From NCBI GenBank assembly GCA_039649115.1, contig JBBWZQ010000197.1, positions 3,985-67,984 on the forward strand: DNA of 64,000 nucleotides, written 5' to 3'. Within the stretch, counting starts at the first letter, position 1; the number at the start of each line of letters is the position of its first letter. The notes below the pieces were generated by a model. The model was not told where the DNA came from, did not search any database, and was given only the letters and a program-made list of their open reading frames with translations. A program made the position numbers and the translations under genes. Source of the stretch: DATEJJ01 sp039649115 (GTDB lineage: Bacteria; Actinomycetota; Actinomycetes; Mycobacteriales; Micromonosporaceae). Shown here in pieces: positions 17,174-27,218 of the stretch.

Positions 17174-18361
17174 TCAGCCCCGCCAGAGGGCGAGCATCAT
17201 CGCCTCGACCGCGATGCGGGGCTTGACGTTCAGATCGATGGCACCGCGGCAGGCCAGTACCGCCTCCAGCCGGCGCAGCGCGCTCTCCGCGCTCCACCGC
17301 GACGCCGCCTGCTCGGCCGTGTCCACGGCGTCCACGTGTACCGGGGCCACCGGTGCGGCGAGCGTGCGGACGAGCACGTCGCGGTAGAAACCGGCGAGGT
17401 CCACCAGGGCCCGGTCCAGGGCGTCCCGCTGTGCCCGGGTGGCCCGGGACTTCTGCCGCCGCTCCAGATCCTTGACCGCGGCGGCGATACCGCGGGTCGC
17501 GGCGCTCGCCCCGCGGCCGGTACCGCCGGCGCCCAGTGCGGTCTGCAGATCGTCCTTCTCCCGCGCGTCGATGTCGACAACCGCCGCGACCGCCTCGGAC
17601 TCGGCCGCTTCGATGAGCGCGTTGGCCGCGTCGAAGCAGGCGCCAACCCCGGACAGCCGCTTCGGTACGGCCAGGACCGCCGCGCGCCGCGCCCGCGCGT
17701 CCGGATCCCGGGCCAGCCGGCGGGCGCGACCGACGTGCCCCTGCGCCGCGGCGGCCGCCCAGGCGGCCTCGTCCCGGCCGACTCCGTCCCGGTCGACCAG
17801 GACCGAGGCGACCGCCTCGGCGGGCGGCTGGCGCAGGCTGACCACGCGGCAGCGGGAGCGGATCGTCACCGAGACGTCGTCGGGGTGCGTGGACGGGGTG
17901 CAGAGCAGGAAGACCGTGCGCGGCGGGGGCTCCTCGACCGCCTTGAGCAACGCGTTGCCGGCCGCCTCGGTGAGCCGGTCGGCATCCTCGATCAGGAGCA
18001 CCTGCCACCGGCCCTGCGTCGGCGAGCTCTGCGCCCGCAGCACCAGGGCCCGCATCTCGCCGACCCCGACGGTCAGCCCCTCCGGTACCACGAATCGCAC
18101 ATCGGCGTGGGTGCCGGTGAGGGTGGTGTGGCAGGCGGCGCAGCGCCCGCAGCCGCCGTCGGCGCACTGCAGCGCGGCGGCGAAGGCGCGCGCGGCGACC
18201 GAGCGCCCGGAGCCCGGCGGCCCGGTGAACAGCCATGCGTGGGTCATCAGACCGACCCGGGCGGGCTCGCCGCGCACCACGGCGGCGGCCGCCTCGGCGG
18301 CCCGCCGCAGCGTGACCACCGCCTCCGCCTGCCCGACCAGCGCCGCGAACACCTCGGGCAT
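17174..18361 (-). CDS. holB: DNA polymerase III delta' subunit
   Basis: 395 residues. AAA+ clamp-loader subunit with GPPGSGRSVAARAF (~47-60), where Arg replaces the Walker A lysine as expected for the non-hydrolysing delta' subunit, zinc-finger cysteines at ~66, 71, 74 and 77, Walker B-like LLIEDADRL, and the sensor segment ALLKAVEEPPPRTVFLL. It helps load the beta clamp in replication. Coupled to the upstream MFS-tmk gene by ATGA overlap; the same tmk-holB order is common in bacteria. An 84-bp gap separates it from ybaB. Confidence 0.93.
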   Translation of the reverse strand: MPEVFAALVGQAEAVVTLRRAAEAAAAVVRGEPARVGLMTHAWLFTGPPGSGRSVAARAFAAALQCADGGCGRCAACHTTLTGTHADVRFVVPEGLTVGVGEMRALVLRAQSSPTQGRWQVLLIEDADRLTEAAGNALLKAVEEPPPRTVFLLCTPSTHPDDVSVTIRSRCRVVSLRQPPAEAVASVLVDRDGVGRDEAAWAAAAAQGHVGRARRLARDPDARARRAAVLAVPKRLSGVGACFDAANALIEAAESEAVAAVVDIDAREKDDLQTALGAGGTGRGASAATRGIAAAVKDLERRQKSRATRAQRDALDRALVDLAGFYRDVLVRTLAAPVAPVHVDAVDTAEQAASRWSAESALRRLEAVLACRGAIDLNVKPRIAVEAMMLALWRG

Positions 18362-20658
18362 CAGGCGCGGGTCTCCACTGTGGACAACGGCTTGGGGGAC
18401 TGGCCGCCGTCGCCGCCGGCCCGGTTGCCGCGCGGCATCCGGCGGGTGGGCGCCGCGGGCCGCCCGTCGCCCTGCGGGGGCTGGGCGGGCGGGCCCGGTG
18501 GCGTGCCGTCCTGGTCCTGGTCGTCGCCGGGGGCCGGGGCGCCGTCCGCACCGGATGCCGGGAGTACCTGCCCGACCCGGTCGGCGACCGAGGCGGCCAC
18601 CGCCTCCGTCGGGCGGCTGGCGTCGAGCACCAGGTAGCGGCCGGGATCCGCGCTGGCCAGGTCGAGGAAGGCGTACCGGACGCGGTCGTGGAACGGCAGC
18701 GCCTCGCTCTCCAGCCGGTCGTTGCCCTCGCCGCGCCGGTCCACCCGGCCCAGGCCGTCGGCCGGGTCGATGTCCAGCAGCACGACCAGGTCTGGCTTGA
18801 GCCCTCCGGTGGCCCACTTGGACAGCCACTTCACCTCTTCGACGGGCAGCGTGCGCCCGGCGCCCTGGTACGCCAGCGAGGAGTCGACGTACCGGTCGCT
18901 GATGACGACCGCGCCACGCGCCAGCGCCGGGCGCACCACGCTCGCCACGTGATGGGCCCGGTCCGCCGCGTACAGCAGCGCCTCGGCCCGCGGCGCCAGC
19001 GTGTTGGGCCCGCCCGACAGCAGCAGGCTGCGGATGTGCGCGCCGATGTCGGTCGCACCGGGCTCGCGGGTGACCACCACGTCACGCCCCTGCGTGCGCA
19101 ACCACTCGGCCAGCAACTGGACCTGGGTCGACTTGCCGGCACCCTCGCCGCCCTCGAAGACGATGAAGACCCCGGCCGTGACCTTGTGGTCGGCCACCCC
19201 GAGCGGCCGGCCGCGCACCGAGCCCCACACGTCGGGCAGCAGCGGCACACCGCGCTTGTCGTCCATCTGGCGCAGCGCCACCACGCCGGTGACGATCCCG
19301 AAGACACCGGCGGCCAGCAGCAGCGGCCGGGTGGTGGAGACGTTCAGCAGGCCCAACAGCCGGCGGGAGCCGCCGACGCCGACCACCACGCTGGACACCG
19401 AGATGGTCAGCAGCAGGGTCACCTGGGTCGCGGTCTGGATGAAGGCGAAGACGCGGCCCCGCACGTCGTCGCTGACCTCGCTGTAGAGCAGGGTGGTGCC
19501 GGAGAGGAAGGCCATGCCGGCGCCCACGCCGACCCCGATGGCGGCGACCACCGCGATGGACAGGTGCCAGGCGAAGGCGAGCACGGTCACCGAGACCGCC
19601 GCGAGCACGATGGACAGGCCGAACCAGCGCCGCCGGGACAGCGCGCCGACGATGCGCGGGCCGCCGACGATGCCGAAGCCCAGGCCGACGAAGAGGATCG
19701 CGAAGAGGATGTAGAAGGTCGAGTCGCCGCCGGAGAGCGAGCGGGCGTAGAACTGGGCGGTACCGATGACGACGCCGGCGCCGGCGAACGCACCGAGGAT
19801 GCCGAGCACCAGCCCGCGCACCAGAGGGGTGCCGGCGACGTAGGACCAGCCGTTGACGAACTCGCGCAGCACCGTGGGCCGCTTCGCGGGGCGCTCCACC
19901 GCCCGCCCGCTGATCTCCTTGATCCCGAAGTACACGACGAGCGCCGTGGCGAGGAAGGTCAGCGCGTTGAAGTACAGGGCGATGTGCGTCGCGTTGACGG
20001 GGCTGTGCCCGGTGGAGCGGTACAGCGAGTTGATGATCGTGTTGGCCCCGGCCAGCAGCAGGCCCGCCACGACCGGGGTGACCCCGTAGGTCGTGGCCAG
20101 GGTGACCTGGTTGGCGGTCTCCAGCCGTGCCCTCGGCAGCAGGTTGGGTACCGACGCCTCCTTGGCGGGCGCCCAGACCATCTGCACGCTCTCGATGACG
20201 AAGGTCGCCACCGCGGCCCAGGCCACCACGAACTTGGCGTCGTTGGTGACCAGCGTCGCCGCGGGGATGGAGGCGAAGAACAGGAACCGGGTCAGATCAC
20301 AGACGACCATCGTGTACCGGCGGTCCCACCGGTCGGCGATCACGCCCGCCAGCGGCCCGAGGATCATCGCGGGCAGCATGCGTACCGCGATCACCGAGCC
20401 GAACGCCACGCCCTTGGCCGCCGAGCCGCTCACCTGTTGCGAGGCGAGCGTGGAGGTGGCCAGCAGGCCGAGCCAGTCACCGAGTGAGGACAGCCCCAGC
20501 ACCAGCCACAGGCGACGGAAGGCGCGAATGCCGAGAATTGCCCTCAGCGCCCCGAGACCGGACGAATCAACCGAAGACTGCGCGCTGGGCGTCGGCATTT
20601 CCGGCAGGCCGCTCGGGCCGACGCCGCTCGACTTCGTACTGATGGCCGCCACCTCCAC
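18361..20658 (-). CDS. tmk: MFS-type membrane protein fused to thymidylate kinase
   Basis: About 765 residues. Residues ~35-465 are a 12-helix major-facilitator-like domain (start LGIRAFRRLWLVLGLSSLGDW; cytoplasmic loop DRWDRRYTMVV). Residues ~495-705 are a complete dTMP kinase: P-loop VFEGGEGAGKSTQ, VTREPGATDIG, DRYVDSSLAYQGAGR and LDIDPADGL. The last ~55 residues are a Pro/Gly-rich tail. The kinase makes dTDP for DNA synthesis; the transport substrate is unknown. Such fusions are annotated in Micromonosporaceae. GTG start at 20658 is uncertain; ATG further in (MPTPSAQ) is possible. First gene of the leftward replication operon. Confidence 0.9.
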   Translation of the reverse strand: MEVAAISTKSSGVGPSGLPEMPTPSAQSSVDSSGLGALRAILGIRAFRRLWLVLGLSSLGDWLGLLATSTLASQQVSGSAAKGVAFGSVIAVRMLPAMILGPLAGVIADRWDRRYTMVVCDLTRFLFFASIPAATLVTNDAKFVVAWAAVATFVIESVQMVWAPAKEASVPNLLPRARLETANQVTLATTYGVTPVVAGLLLAGANTIINSLYRSTGHSPVNATHIALYFNALTFLATALVVYFGIKEISGRAVERPAKRPTVLREFVNGWSYVAGTPLVRGLVLGILGAFAGAGVVIGTAQFYARSLSGGDSTFYILFAILFVGLGFGIVGGPRIVGALSRRRWFGLSIVLAAVSVTVLAFAWHLSIAVVAAIGVGVGAGMAFLSGTTLLYSEVSDDVRGRVFAFIQTATQVTLLLTISVSSVVVGVGGSRRLLGLLNVSTTRPLLLAAGVFGIVTGVVALRQMDDKRGVPLLPDVWGSVRGRPLGVADHKVTAGVFIVFEGGEGAGKSTQVQLLAEWLRTQGRDVVVTREPGATDIGAHIRSLLLSGGPNTLAPRAEALLYAADRAHHVASVVRPALARGAVVISDRYVDSSLAYQGAGRTLPVEEVKWLSKWATGGLKPDLVVLLDIDPADGLGRVDRRGEGNDRLESEALPFHDRVRYAFLDLASADPGRYLVLDASRPTEAVAASVADRVGQVLPASGADGAPAPGDDQDQDGTPPGPPAQPPQGDGRPAAPTRRMPRGNRAGGDGGQSPKPLSTVETRA

Positions 20659-20899
20659 CCATTAGGCCGCCCAACCAGAGAATCCCAGAGCGCCGGGTGC
20701 CCCCACCAGTAAGGTAAGCGACACCGGGCTGCCTGTCCCCCCGCAGCCTCAAAACCCCCGAACGCAACCACTGTAGCCGCGCTACGGATCAGCGGCGGGG
20801 CGGTGGCACGTGTCGAGACAAATAGATCTTCAGCAGCTACTCAGGAAACGTACGCGAGACCGTTTCGCGTTATCCTCGGATCCCGCTAGCGTGTGAGGT

Positions 20900-22114
20900 G
20901 TGTCCACCGCCATGACCGGCACTGACCGGCTGCGTTCCCGCTTCGACCGGGCCACCGCAGAGCTCGACCCGCCGTTCGCGATCGTCGACCTGGCGGCGTT
21001 CGACCGGAACGCCGCCGCCATGGCCGGGCGGGCCGCCGGTACGCCCATCCGGGTGGCGAGCAAGTCGGTACGCTGCCGCGCACTGCTGCGCCGGGTGCTG
21101 GCGACGCCCGGCTGGGCCGGCGTGATGGCGTTCAGCCTGGCGGAGGCCGTCTGGCTGGCCGACGACGGGTCCGACGACGTTCTCGTCGCCTATCCGACCG
21201 CGCACCGCGAGGCCCTGCGGGCCGTCGGTACCGACCCGCGCCTCGCCGGCCGCATCGCGCTGATGGTGGACAGCCTGGAGCACCTCGACTTCATCGACGC
21301 CACGATCGCCCCGGACCAGCGCGAGGTGCTGCGGTTGTGCCTGGACCTGGACGCGTCCTGGCGCCTGGCCGGCGGGCGGCTGCACGTCGGGGTGCGGCGC
21401 AGCCCGGTGCACGGGCCGGAGCAGGCGGCGCGGCTGGCGCGGGCGATCAGCGAGCGCAAGGGGTACCGGCTGGTCGGTCTCATGTCCTACGAGGCCCAGA
21501 TCGCCGGGCTCGGCGACGCGCCACCCGGGGCGGCGCTGCGCGGCACGGCCATCCGCGCCATGCAGCGCGGGTCACAGGCCGAACTGCGCCGCCGCCGGGG
21601 CGCCGCGGTCGCGGCGGTACGGGCACACGTGGACCTGGAGTTCGTCAACGGCGGCGGTACCGGCAGCGTCGCGGCCACCAGCGCGGATCCGGCGGTCACC
21701 GAGGTCGGTGCCGGCTCCGGCCTGTACGGGCCGAGCCTGTTCGACGGGTACCGGGCCTGGCGTCCCGAGCCGGCCGCGTTCTTCGCCGTCCCGGTGGTAC
21801 GCCGGCCCGCGCCCGGCATGGCGACGGTGCTGGGCGGCGGCTGGATCGCCTCCGGCCAGGCCCATCCCAGCCGGCAGCCCGCACCGTGGCTGCCCCGCGG
21901 GCTTCGCCTGGTACCCGCCGAGGGCGCCGGCGAGGTGCAGACACCGCTGGCCGGCCCGGCCGCCGACCAGTTGCGGGTCGGCGACCGGGTCTGGTTCCGG
22001 CATGCCAAGGCCGGCGAGTTGTGCGAACACGTGGAGGCGCTGCACCTCGTCGAGGAGGACCGGATCGTCGCGACCGAGCCCACCTATCGGGGCGAGCGGA
22101 AGGCGTTCGTCTAA
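20900..22114 (+). CDS. PLP-dependent alanine racemase-fold enzyme (D-threonine aldolase-like)
   Basis: 404 residues, N-terminal alanine-racemase-type TIM barrel then a C-terminal beta domain. PLP lysine in RVASKSVR (K55), a phosphate-binding glycine stretch FVNGGGTGSVAAT, and a metal/PLP region near EVGAGSGLYGP. The pattern matches proteins called amino acid deaminase/aldolase and placed near D-threonine aldolase. The exact reaction cannot be read. GTG start at 20900 with GTGAGG just upstream. It lies next to a lactone oxidase and a TetR gene; a common pathway is conceivable but not shown. Confidence 0.8.
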   Translation: MSTAMTGTDRLRSRFDRATAELDPPFAIVDLAAFDRNAAAMAGRAAGTPIRVASKSVRCRALLRRVLATPGWAGVMAFSLAEAVWLADDGSDDVLVAYPTAHREALRAVGTDPRLAGRIALMVDSLEHLDFIDATIAPDQREVLRLCLDLDASWRLAGGRLHVGVRRSPVHGPEQAARLARAISERKGYRLVGLMSYEAQIAGLGDAPPGAALRGTAIRAMQRGSQAELRRRRGAAVAAVRAHVDLEFVNGGGTGSVAATSADPAVTEVGAGSGLYGPSLFDGYRAWRPEPAAFFAVPVVRRPAPGMATVLGGGWIASGQAHPSRQPAPWLPRGLRLVPAEGAGEVQTPLAGPAADQLRVGDRVWFRHAKAGELCEHVEALHLVEEDRIVATEPTYRGERKAFV

Positions 22115-22150
22115 GGTTCGGCGCGGCGCGAGCCGCTCCTCCCGCGAGGA

Positions 22151-22798
22151 TCAGGAGCGCTCGGTGATCGTGTTCACGTGGCGGTGCAGGTACTCCCGGA
22201 TCAGGGCCTTGGCCTCGGCCAGTACGGCCGGGTCGCCCTCGGGGTCGCGCCGGAAGGCCAGCTTGATCAGGGCGTCCGCGGCCTCGACGGCGATGCCCAG
22301 CGCGAAGTCCAGCCGGGGACCGGCCGCCGCGCCGAGGTGGTCGACCAGCAGGCCGGCCAGGCGCTCCGCGATGATGGTGTTGTTGTCCCGCTCGGCGTCC
22401 AGCAGGTGCACGTCCACCACGTCGCCGAAGTGCAACGTACGGAAGCCCGGTATCTCGCGGTGCATCGCGATGTATTCGTCGATGCTCGAATCCACCGCCT
22501 CCCACCAGTGGCCGAACGACTGCTCGGCGAACCGGCTGCCGAGCCGCTGGAGGTACGCGTCGAGGTTACGCAGGGTCAGGGCTTGCACGATCGCCCGCTT
22601 GTCGGGGAAGAACTGATATACCGAGCCGATCGCGACACCGGCCCGTTCGGCTAACAAGGTCGTGGTGAGCGCCTCGTACCCGACCTCGTCAACGAGCTCG
22701 GCGCAGGCGTCCAACATTCGCTGTACCCGGGCCACGCTGCGCCCCTGCACCGGTACCCGGCGCAGTGGGCCCACCGAGGACACCGACTGTGTGGTCAC
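22151..22798 (-). CDS. TetR family transcriptional regulator
   Basis: 215 residues. HTH at ~24-65: RVQRMLDACAELVDEVGYEA, TTTLLAERAGVAIGSVYQFF, PDKRAIV, a very standard TetR recognition helix. The C-terminal ligand domain is variable. GTG start with AGAGGAG about 11 bases upstream. Divergent from the lactone oxidase gene; the shared 173-bp intergenic region carries that gene's promoter and is the natural place for its operator, though I see no obvious perfect palindrome there. Confidence 0.92.
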   Translation of the reverse strand: MTTQSVSSVGPLRRVPVQGRSVARVQRMLDACAELVDEVGYEALTTTLLAERAGVAIGSVYQFFPDKRAIVQALTLRNLDAYLQRLGSRFAEQSFGHWWEAVDSSIDEYIAMHREIPGFRTLHFGDVVDVHLLDAERDNNTIIAERLAGLLVDHLGAAAGPRLDFALGIAVEAADALIKLAFRRDPEGDPAVLAEAKALIREYLHRHVNTITERS

Positions 22799-22898
22799 GA
22801 AACCGCTACTCCTCTCGCGGCAAACGGGCCCGAGAGCCCGCTGGCGTCAAATCTACTCAAAGTAACGAGCGCGGCCGGAACACGGATCGGTACACCTC

Positions 22899-22926
22899 TT
22901 GACACCAGCCCAAAGTGAGGCATATT
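22899..22926 (+). promoter_or_regulatory. Sigma-70-type promoter for the lactone oxidase gene
   Basis: TTGACA at 22899-22904, a 16-bp spacer, and CATATT at 22921-22926. The predicted start point lies about 40 bp before the ATG at 22972. Confidence 0.6.
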
Positions 22927-22971
22927 CGCATTGTGCCTGATGTCGGAGCGCGACGAGGAGTACAACCGGCC

Positions 22972-24276
22972 ATGAAAGACAGCCACGTCTGGACCAACTG
23001 GGCAGGCAATGAGCGCGCGCAGGCCGTCAGGGTAGTACGTCCGGGCTCCACGGAGGGGGTCGCGGAGGCGGTCCGCGCCGCGGCGGCCGACGGGCTGACC
23101 ATCAAGCCCGCCGGCGCCGGTCATTCGTTCACCGCCGCGGCGGCGACCGACGGGGTACGGCTCGAACTGGACCGACTCGCCGCGCTCGTTTCGGTGGACC
23201 CTGCGGAGAAGCTGGTGACGGTGCAGGCCGGCATGCCGTTGCGGGTGCTCAACCGGACGCTGGCCGAGCACGGGCTGGCCATGCCCAACCTCGGCGACAT
23301 CGACACGCAGACCGTCGCCGGGGCGGTGGCCACCGGTACCCACGGGACCGGCGCCTCCCTCGGCTGCCTGGCCGCCTTCATCGAGTCGCTGACCCTGGTC
23401 ACCGGCACCGGCGCGGTGTTGCGCTGCGCCGCCGACGAGAACCCGGACGTCTTCGCCGCGGCCCGGGTCGGGGTGGGCGCGGTGGGCGTGCTGACGGAGG
23501 TCACGCTGCGCTGCGTGGACGCGTTCACGCTGCGTGCGCAGGAGCGGCCGGAGCCGGTGGCCGAGGTGCTGGCCGGGCTGGACGAGCACGTCAACGGCAA
23601 CGACCACTTCGAGATGTACTGGTTCCCGTACACCGACCGGGTGCAGACCAAGCGCAACAACCGGGTACCGGCGAACAGCGAGCCGCTGGGCCGCCTGCGC
23701 GGCTGGCTGGACGACGACTTCCTGTCCAACACGCTGCTCGCCGGGGCGTGCCGGGTCGGCCGGGCCGTGCCGGCCCTGGTGCCGGCGATCACCAGGGTCG
23801 AGGCGCGGGCGCTGTCACCCCGCGTCTACACCGCACCCTCGCACGAGGTCTTCTGCACGCCGCGCCGGGTGCGCTTCGTGGAGATGGAGTACGGGCTGCC
23901 GCGCGCCGCGCTGCCGGAAGCCTTCGCCGCGCTGCGCGCCATCGTGGACTCGCTGCCCGTCAAGGTGATCTTCCCGGTGGAGATCCGGGTATCGGCGGCC
24001 GACGACATCTGGCTGTCCCACGGGTACGGGCGGGACAACGCGTACATCGCGATCCACCAGTACGTGGGGATGCCGTACGAGCCCTACTTCCGGGCCTTCG
24101 AGAAGGTCGCCCGGTCGATGGACGGGCGGCCGCACTGGGGCAAGATGCACTGGCGCGCCGCCGGGGACCTGCGCCCCGCGTACCCGCACTTCGACGACTT
24201 CCTGGCGGTACGCGACAAGCTGGATCCGGACCGCACGTTCGCCAACCCGTACACGATGAGGGTTTTCGGGTCTTAG
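22972..24276 (+). CDS. D-arabinono-1,4-lactone oxidase / FAD-linked sugar lactone oxidase
   Basis: 434 residues. FAD-binding domain of the vanillyl-alcohol-oxidase type at ~15-180: VRVVRPGSTEGVAEAVRAA, IKPAGAGHSFTAAAATDG, VAGAVATGTHGTGASLG. The C-terminal half is the ALO domain with the ending PHWGKMHW, YPHFDDFLAVRDKLDPDRTFANPY. No histidine for covalent FAD is seen at the GHSFT site beyond the usual one. Oxidises a sugar lactone, with oxygen or another acceptor. ATG chosen because CGAGGAG precedes it. It shares 4 bp with the convergent topA. Confidence 0.88.
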   Translation: MKDSHVWTNWAGNERAQAVRVVRPGSTEGVAEAVRAAAADGLTIKPAGAGHSFTAAAATDGVRLELDRLAALVSVDPAEKLVTVQAGMPLRVLNRTLAEHGLAMPNLGDIDTQTVAGAVATGTHGTGASLGCLAAFIESLTLVTGTGAVLRCAADENPDVFAAARVGVGAVGVLTEVTLRCVDAFTLRAQERPEPVAEVLAGLDEHVNGNDHFEMYWFPYTDRVQTKRNNRVPANSEPLGRLRGWLDDDFLSNTLLAGACRVGRAVPALVPAITRVEARALSPRVYTAPSHEVFCTPRRVRFVEMEYGLPRAALPEAFAALRAIVDSLPVKVIFPVEIRVSAADDIWLSHGYGRDNAYIAIHQYVGMPYEPYFRAFEKVARSMDGRPHWGKMHWRAAGDLRPAYPHFDDFLAVRDKLDPDRTFANPYTMRVFGS

Positions 24277-27014
24277 CTCTTCTTCCTGGGGGCGGCCTTC
24301 TTGGTGGCCGCCTTCTTCGCGGTCTTCTTGGCCGGCGTCGCCTTGGCGGTGGTCGCCTTCGCGGGCGCGGCCTTCTTCGCGGCCGGCCTGGTGGCCTTCT
24401 TGACCGGCGTCGCCGGGCCCTTGGCGCGCTTCTCCGCGAGCATCTCCGAGGCGGCCTCGATCGTCAGCGACTCCGGGCTCTGCCCCTGGCGCAGCGATGC
24501 GTTGGTCTCCCCGTCGGTCACGTACGGGCCGAACCGCCCGTCCTTGATGACCAGTGCCTTCTCGGTCAGCGGATCGGGACCCATCTCGCGCAGCGGGGGC
24601 GCGGCGGCCCGGCGCTGGCGGGTCTTGGGCGCGGCCAGCAGCGCGAGCGCGTCGTCGAGCGAGACGGTGAACAGCTTGTCCTCCGACTCCAGCGAGCGGA
24701 AGTCGTCGCCGCGCTTCACGTACGGGCCGTACCGGCCGGCGCCCGCGAACACCTCGGCGCCGTCCGGGTCCTTGCCGATCAGCCGGGGCAGCGAGAGCAG
24801 GCGCAGCGCCTCGACCAGGCTCACCGAATCGGGTGACTGGGTGCGCAGCAGCGAGGCGCGCTGCTCCCCGCTCGCGACGTACGGACCGAACCGGCCGGAC
24901 TTGACCACCACGAGCTCGCCCGTGTCGGGGTTCTCGCCGAGCTTGCGCTCGCCACCGCCGCCGAGGAACAGCTCGTCGACCTTGTCCGGGGTCAGCTCGT
25001 CCGGCGCGATGCCCTCCGGCAACGACACCCGGTCCTCGTCACCCGGCTCCTGGCCGGGCAGGGTGCGCTGCAGGTACGGGCCGTACCGGCCGACGCGGAC
25101 CACCACGTCGCGCCCGGCGTCGTCGCGGAACAGCGGGATCGAGTTGACCCCCCGCGCGTCGATCTCGCCGAGGTTCTGGGTGACCATCTTCTTCAGCCCG
25201 CCCGAACGCGCCACCGAACCCTCGTCGCCGGTACCCCCGAAATAGAACGCGGTCAGGAAGTCGACCGCGGCGGCCTCGCCCTCGGCGATGTCGTCCAGCT
25301 CGTCCTCGAGGACCGCGGTGAACTGGTAGTCGACCAGCCGGGGGAAGTGCTGTTCGAGCAGGTTGGTGACGGCGAACGCGGTGAACGACGGGATCAGTGC
25401 CTGGCCGCGCTTGAAGACGTAGCCGCGGTCCTGGATGGTGCCCATGATCGCCGCATAGGTGGACGGCCGCCCGATGCCCAGCTCCTCCAGTGCCTTGACC
25501 AGCGACGCCTCGGTGTAGCGGGCCGGCGGCTGGGTGGTGTGGCCGACCGGGTTGAGCGCGTCGGCGCGCAGCGGCTGGTCCTTGGTCACGTTGGGCAGGC
25601 GGCGCTCGGCGTCCTCGGCCTCGGCCTCCTCGTCGTCGGACGACTCGACGTAGGCCTTCAGGAAGCCGGGGTCGGTGATCGTCTTACCGGTGGCGCCGAA
25701 GTCGCACTCCTCCTGGTTGGTGGAGACTGCCCGGATCCGGATCGAGACCGAGGAGCCGACCGCGTCGGTCATCTGCGAGGCGATCGTGCGCCGCCAGATC
25801 AGCTCGTAGAGCTTGAACTCCTCGGTGGACAGCTCCTTGGCGACCTCGCCCGGGGTGCGGAAGTTGTCCCCGGCGGGGCGGATCGCCTCGTGCGCCTCCT
25901 GGGCGTTCTTGACCTTGCTCGTGTACCGGCGGGGCTGCGGCGGCACGAACCGGTCGCCGTACAGCTCCCGTACCTGGCGGCGGGCCGCGTCCAGGGCCGA
26001 CTCGGAGAGGTTCACCGAGTCGGTTCGCATGTAGGTGATGTACCCGTTCTCGTACAGCCGCTGCGCCGTGCGCATGGTCTGTGCGGAGGAGAAGCGCAGC
26101 TTGCGGGCCGCCTCCTGCTGCAGGGTGGAGGTGATGAACGGTGCGTACGGCCGGCGCCGGTACGGCTTCTCCTCGACCCGGGTGACCTTGAACGGCCGCC
26201 CCTCCAGCCGGGCCGCGAGCCCGCGTGCCGCGCCCTCGTCCAGGTGCACCACGCTGCCCCGGGCGCGTCCCGTGGTGGGCTCGAAGTCCTTGCCGGTCGC
26301 GATCCGGTCGCCGTCGAGCGCGATCAGGGTGGCCGAGAAGCCGCGCGGGCCCTCGACCTCTTTGTCGAGGATGGCCAGGTCGGCGACGATGTCCCAGTAC
26401 TCGGCGGAGCGGAAGGCCATCCGCTGCTTCTCGCGCTCGACCACGATGCGGGTCGCCACCGACTGCACCCGGCCGGCCGAGAGCTTCGGCATGACCTTCT
26501 TCCACAGCACCGGCGAGACCTCGTACCCGTACAGCCGGTCCAGGATGCGCCGGTACTCGTACGCGTTGACCAGCGCCCGGTCCAGGTCACGGGGGTTGGC
26601 GATGGCCGCCTGGATGGCCGGCTTGGTGATCTCGTGGAAGACCATCCGCTTGACCGGTGCCTTGGGCTTGATCGTCTCCAGCAGGTGCCAGGCGATCGCC
26701 TCGCCCTCGCGGTCCTCGTCCGTCGCGAGGTAGACCTCGTCGGCCTCCTTGGCCAGCTTGATCAGCTTGGCGATCTGGGCCTTGCGGTCCTGGCTGACGA
26801 CATAGAGCGCCGCGAACCCGTTGTCCACGTCGACACCGAGCCGGGCCCACGGCTCCTTCTTGTACTTGGCGGGCACGTCTGCGGCGTTGCGCGGCAGGTC
26901 CCGCACATGTCCCAGGCTCGCCTCGACGACGTACCCCGGGCCCAGGTAGCCCGAGATCGTCTTGGCCTTCGCCGGCGATTCGACGATGACCAGCCGCTTG
27001 GCGGAACTCGGCAC
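24273..27014 (-). CDS. topA: DNA topoisomerase I
   Basis: 913 residues. Toprim domain from the start (RLVIVESPAKAKTISGYLG) with DEDREGEAIAWH, the active-site tyrosine in YITYMRTDSVNLS, and FSSAQTMRTAQRLYENG before it. After the core come several repeats of the FGPYVTDGETNASLR / YGPYVKRGDDFRSL type, the actinobacterial C-terminal domains that replace zinc fingers, then a Lys/Ala/Thr tail of ~45 residues. Relaxes negative supercoils. GTG 27014 chosen, with TGGGAG 6 bases upstream. Monocistronic or with the hypothetical gene upstream, 204 bp away. Confidence 0.96.
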   Translation of the reverse strand: MPSSAKRLVIVESPAKAKTISGYLGPGYVVEASLGHVRDLPRNAADVPAKYKKEPWARLGVDVDNGFAALYVVSQDRKAQIAKLIKLAKEADEVYLATDEDREGEAIAWHLLETIKPKAPVKRMVFHEITKPAIQAAIANPRDLDRALVNAYEYRRILDRLYGYEVSPVLWKKVMPKLSAGRVQSVATRIVVEREKQRMAFRSAEYWDIVADLAILDKEVEGPRGFSATLIALDGDRIATGKDFEPTTGRARGSVVHLDEGAARGLAARLEGRPFKVTRVEEKPYRRRPYAPFITSTLQQEAARKLRFSSAQTMRTAQRLYENGYITYMRTDSVNLSESALDAARRQVRELYGDRFVPPQPRRYTSKVKNAQEAHEAIRPAGDNFRTPGEVAKELSTEEFKLYELIWRRTIASQMTDAVGSSVSIRIRAVSTNQEECDFGATGKTITDPGFLKAYVESSDDEEAEAEDAERRLPNVTKDQPLRADALNPVGHTTQPPARYTEASLVKALEELGIGRPSTYAAIMGTIQDRGYVFKRGQALIPSFTAFAVTNLLEQHFPRLVDYQFTAVLEDELDDIAEGEAAAVDFLTAFYFGGTGDEGSVARSGGLKKMVTQNLGEIDARGVNSIPLFRDDAGRDVVVRVGRYGPYLQRTLPGQEPGDEDRVSLPEGIAPDELTPDKVDELFLGGGGERKLGENPDTGELVVVKSGRFGPYVASGEQRASLLRTQSPDSVSLVEALRLLSLPRLIGKDPDGAEVFAGAGRYGPYVKRGDDFRSLESEDKLFTVSLDDALALLAAPKTRQRRAAAPPLREMGPDPLTEKALVIKDGRFGPYVTDGETNASLRQGQSPESLTIEAASEMLAEKRAKGPATPVKKATRPAAKKAAPAKATTAKATPAKKTAKKAATKKAAPRKKS

Positions 27015-27218
27015 GGCACTCCCAAATAGATCTCGACAGGTCTGCTGCGCGGCGCGCTGGCTGCCCGCCACCGACTGTCCAAGGTAACGCAGCAGACGCC
27101 CTCACGTTGCGCAGCCGCCCGAACGACCCTATGCGACGAGCCGTCCGGGGCCGGTCCTACCAGACCAGCGTCACGCCAGACGGCGCCACCGTACACCCAC
27201 CGTCAACGGTGACTCACG

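Noticed and set aside
25347..27029. Long open frame antisense to topA, and similar frames opposite hppA, pstS and dinG
   Set aside because: These are GC-driven shadows of strongly conserved genes; their translations show no family motif and lack good start signals.
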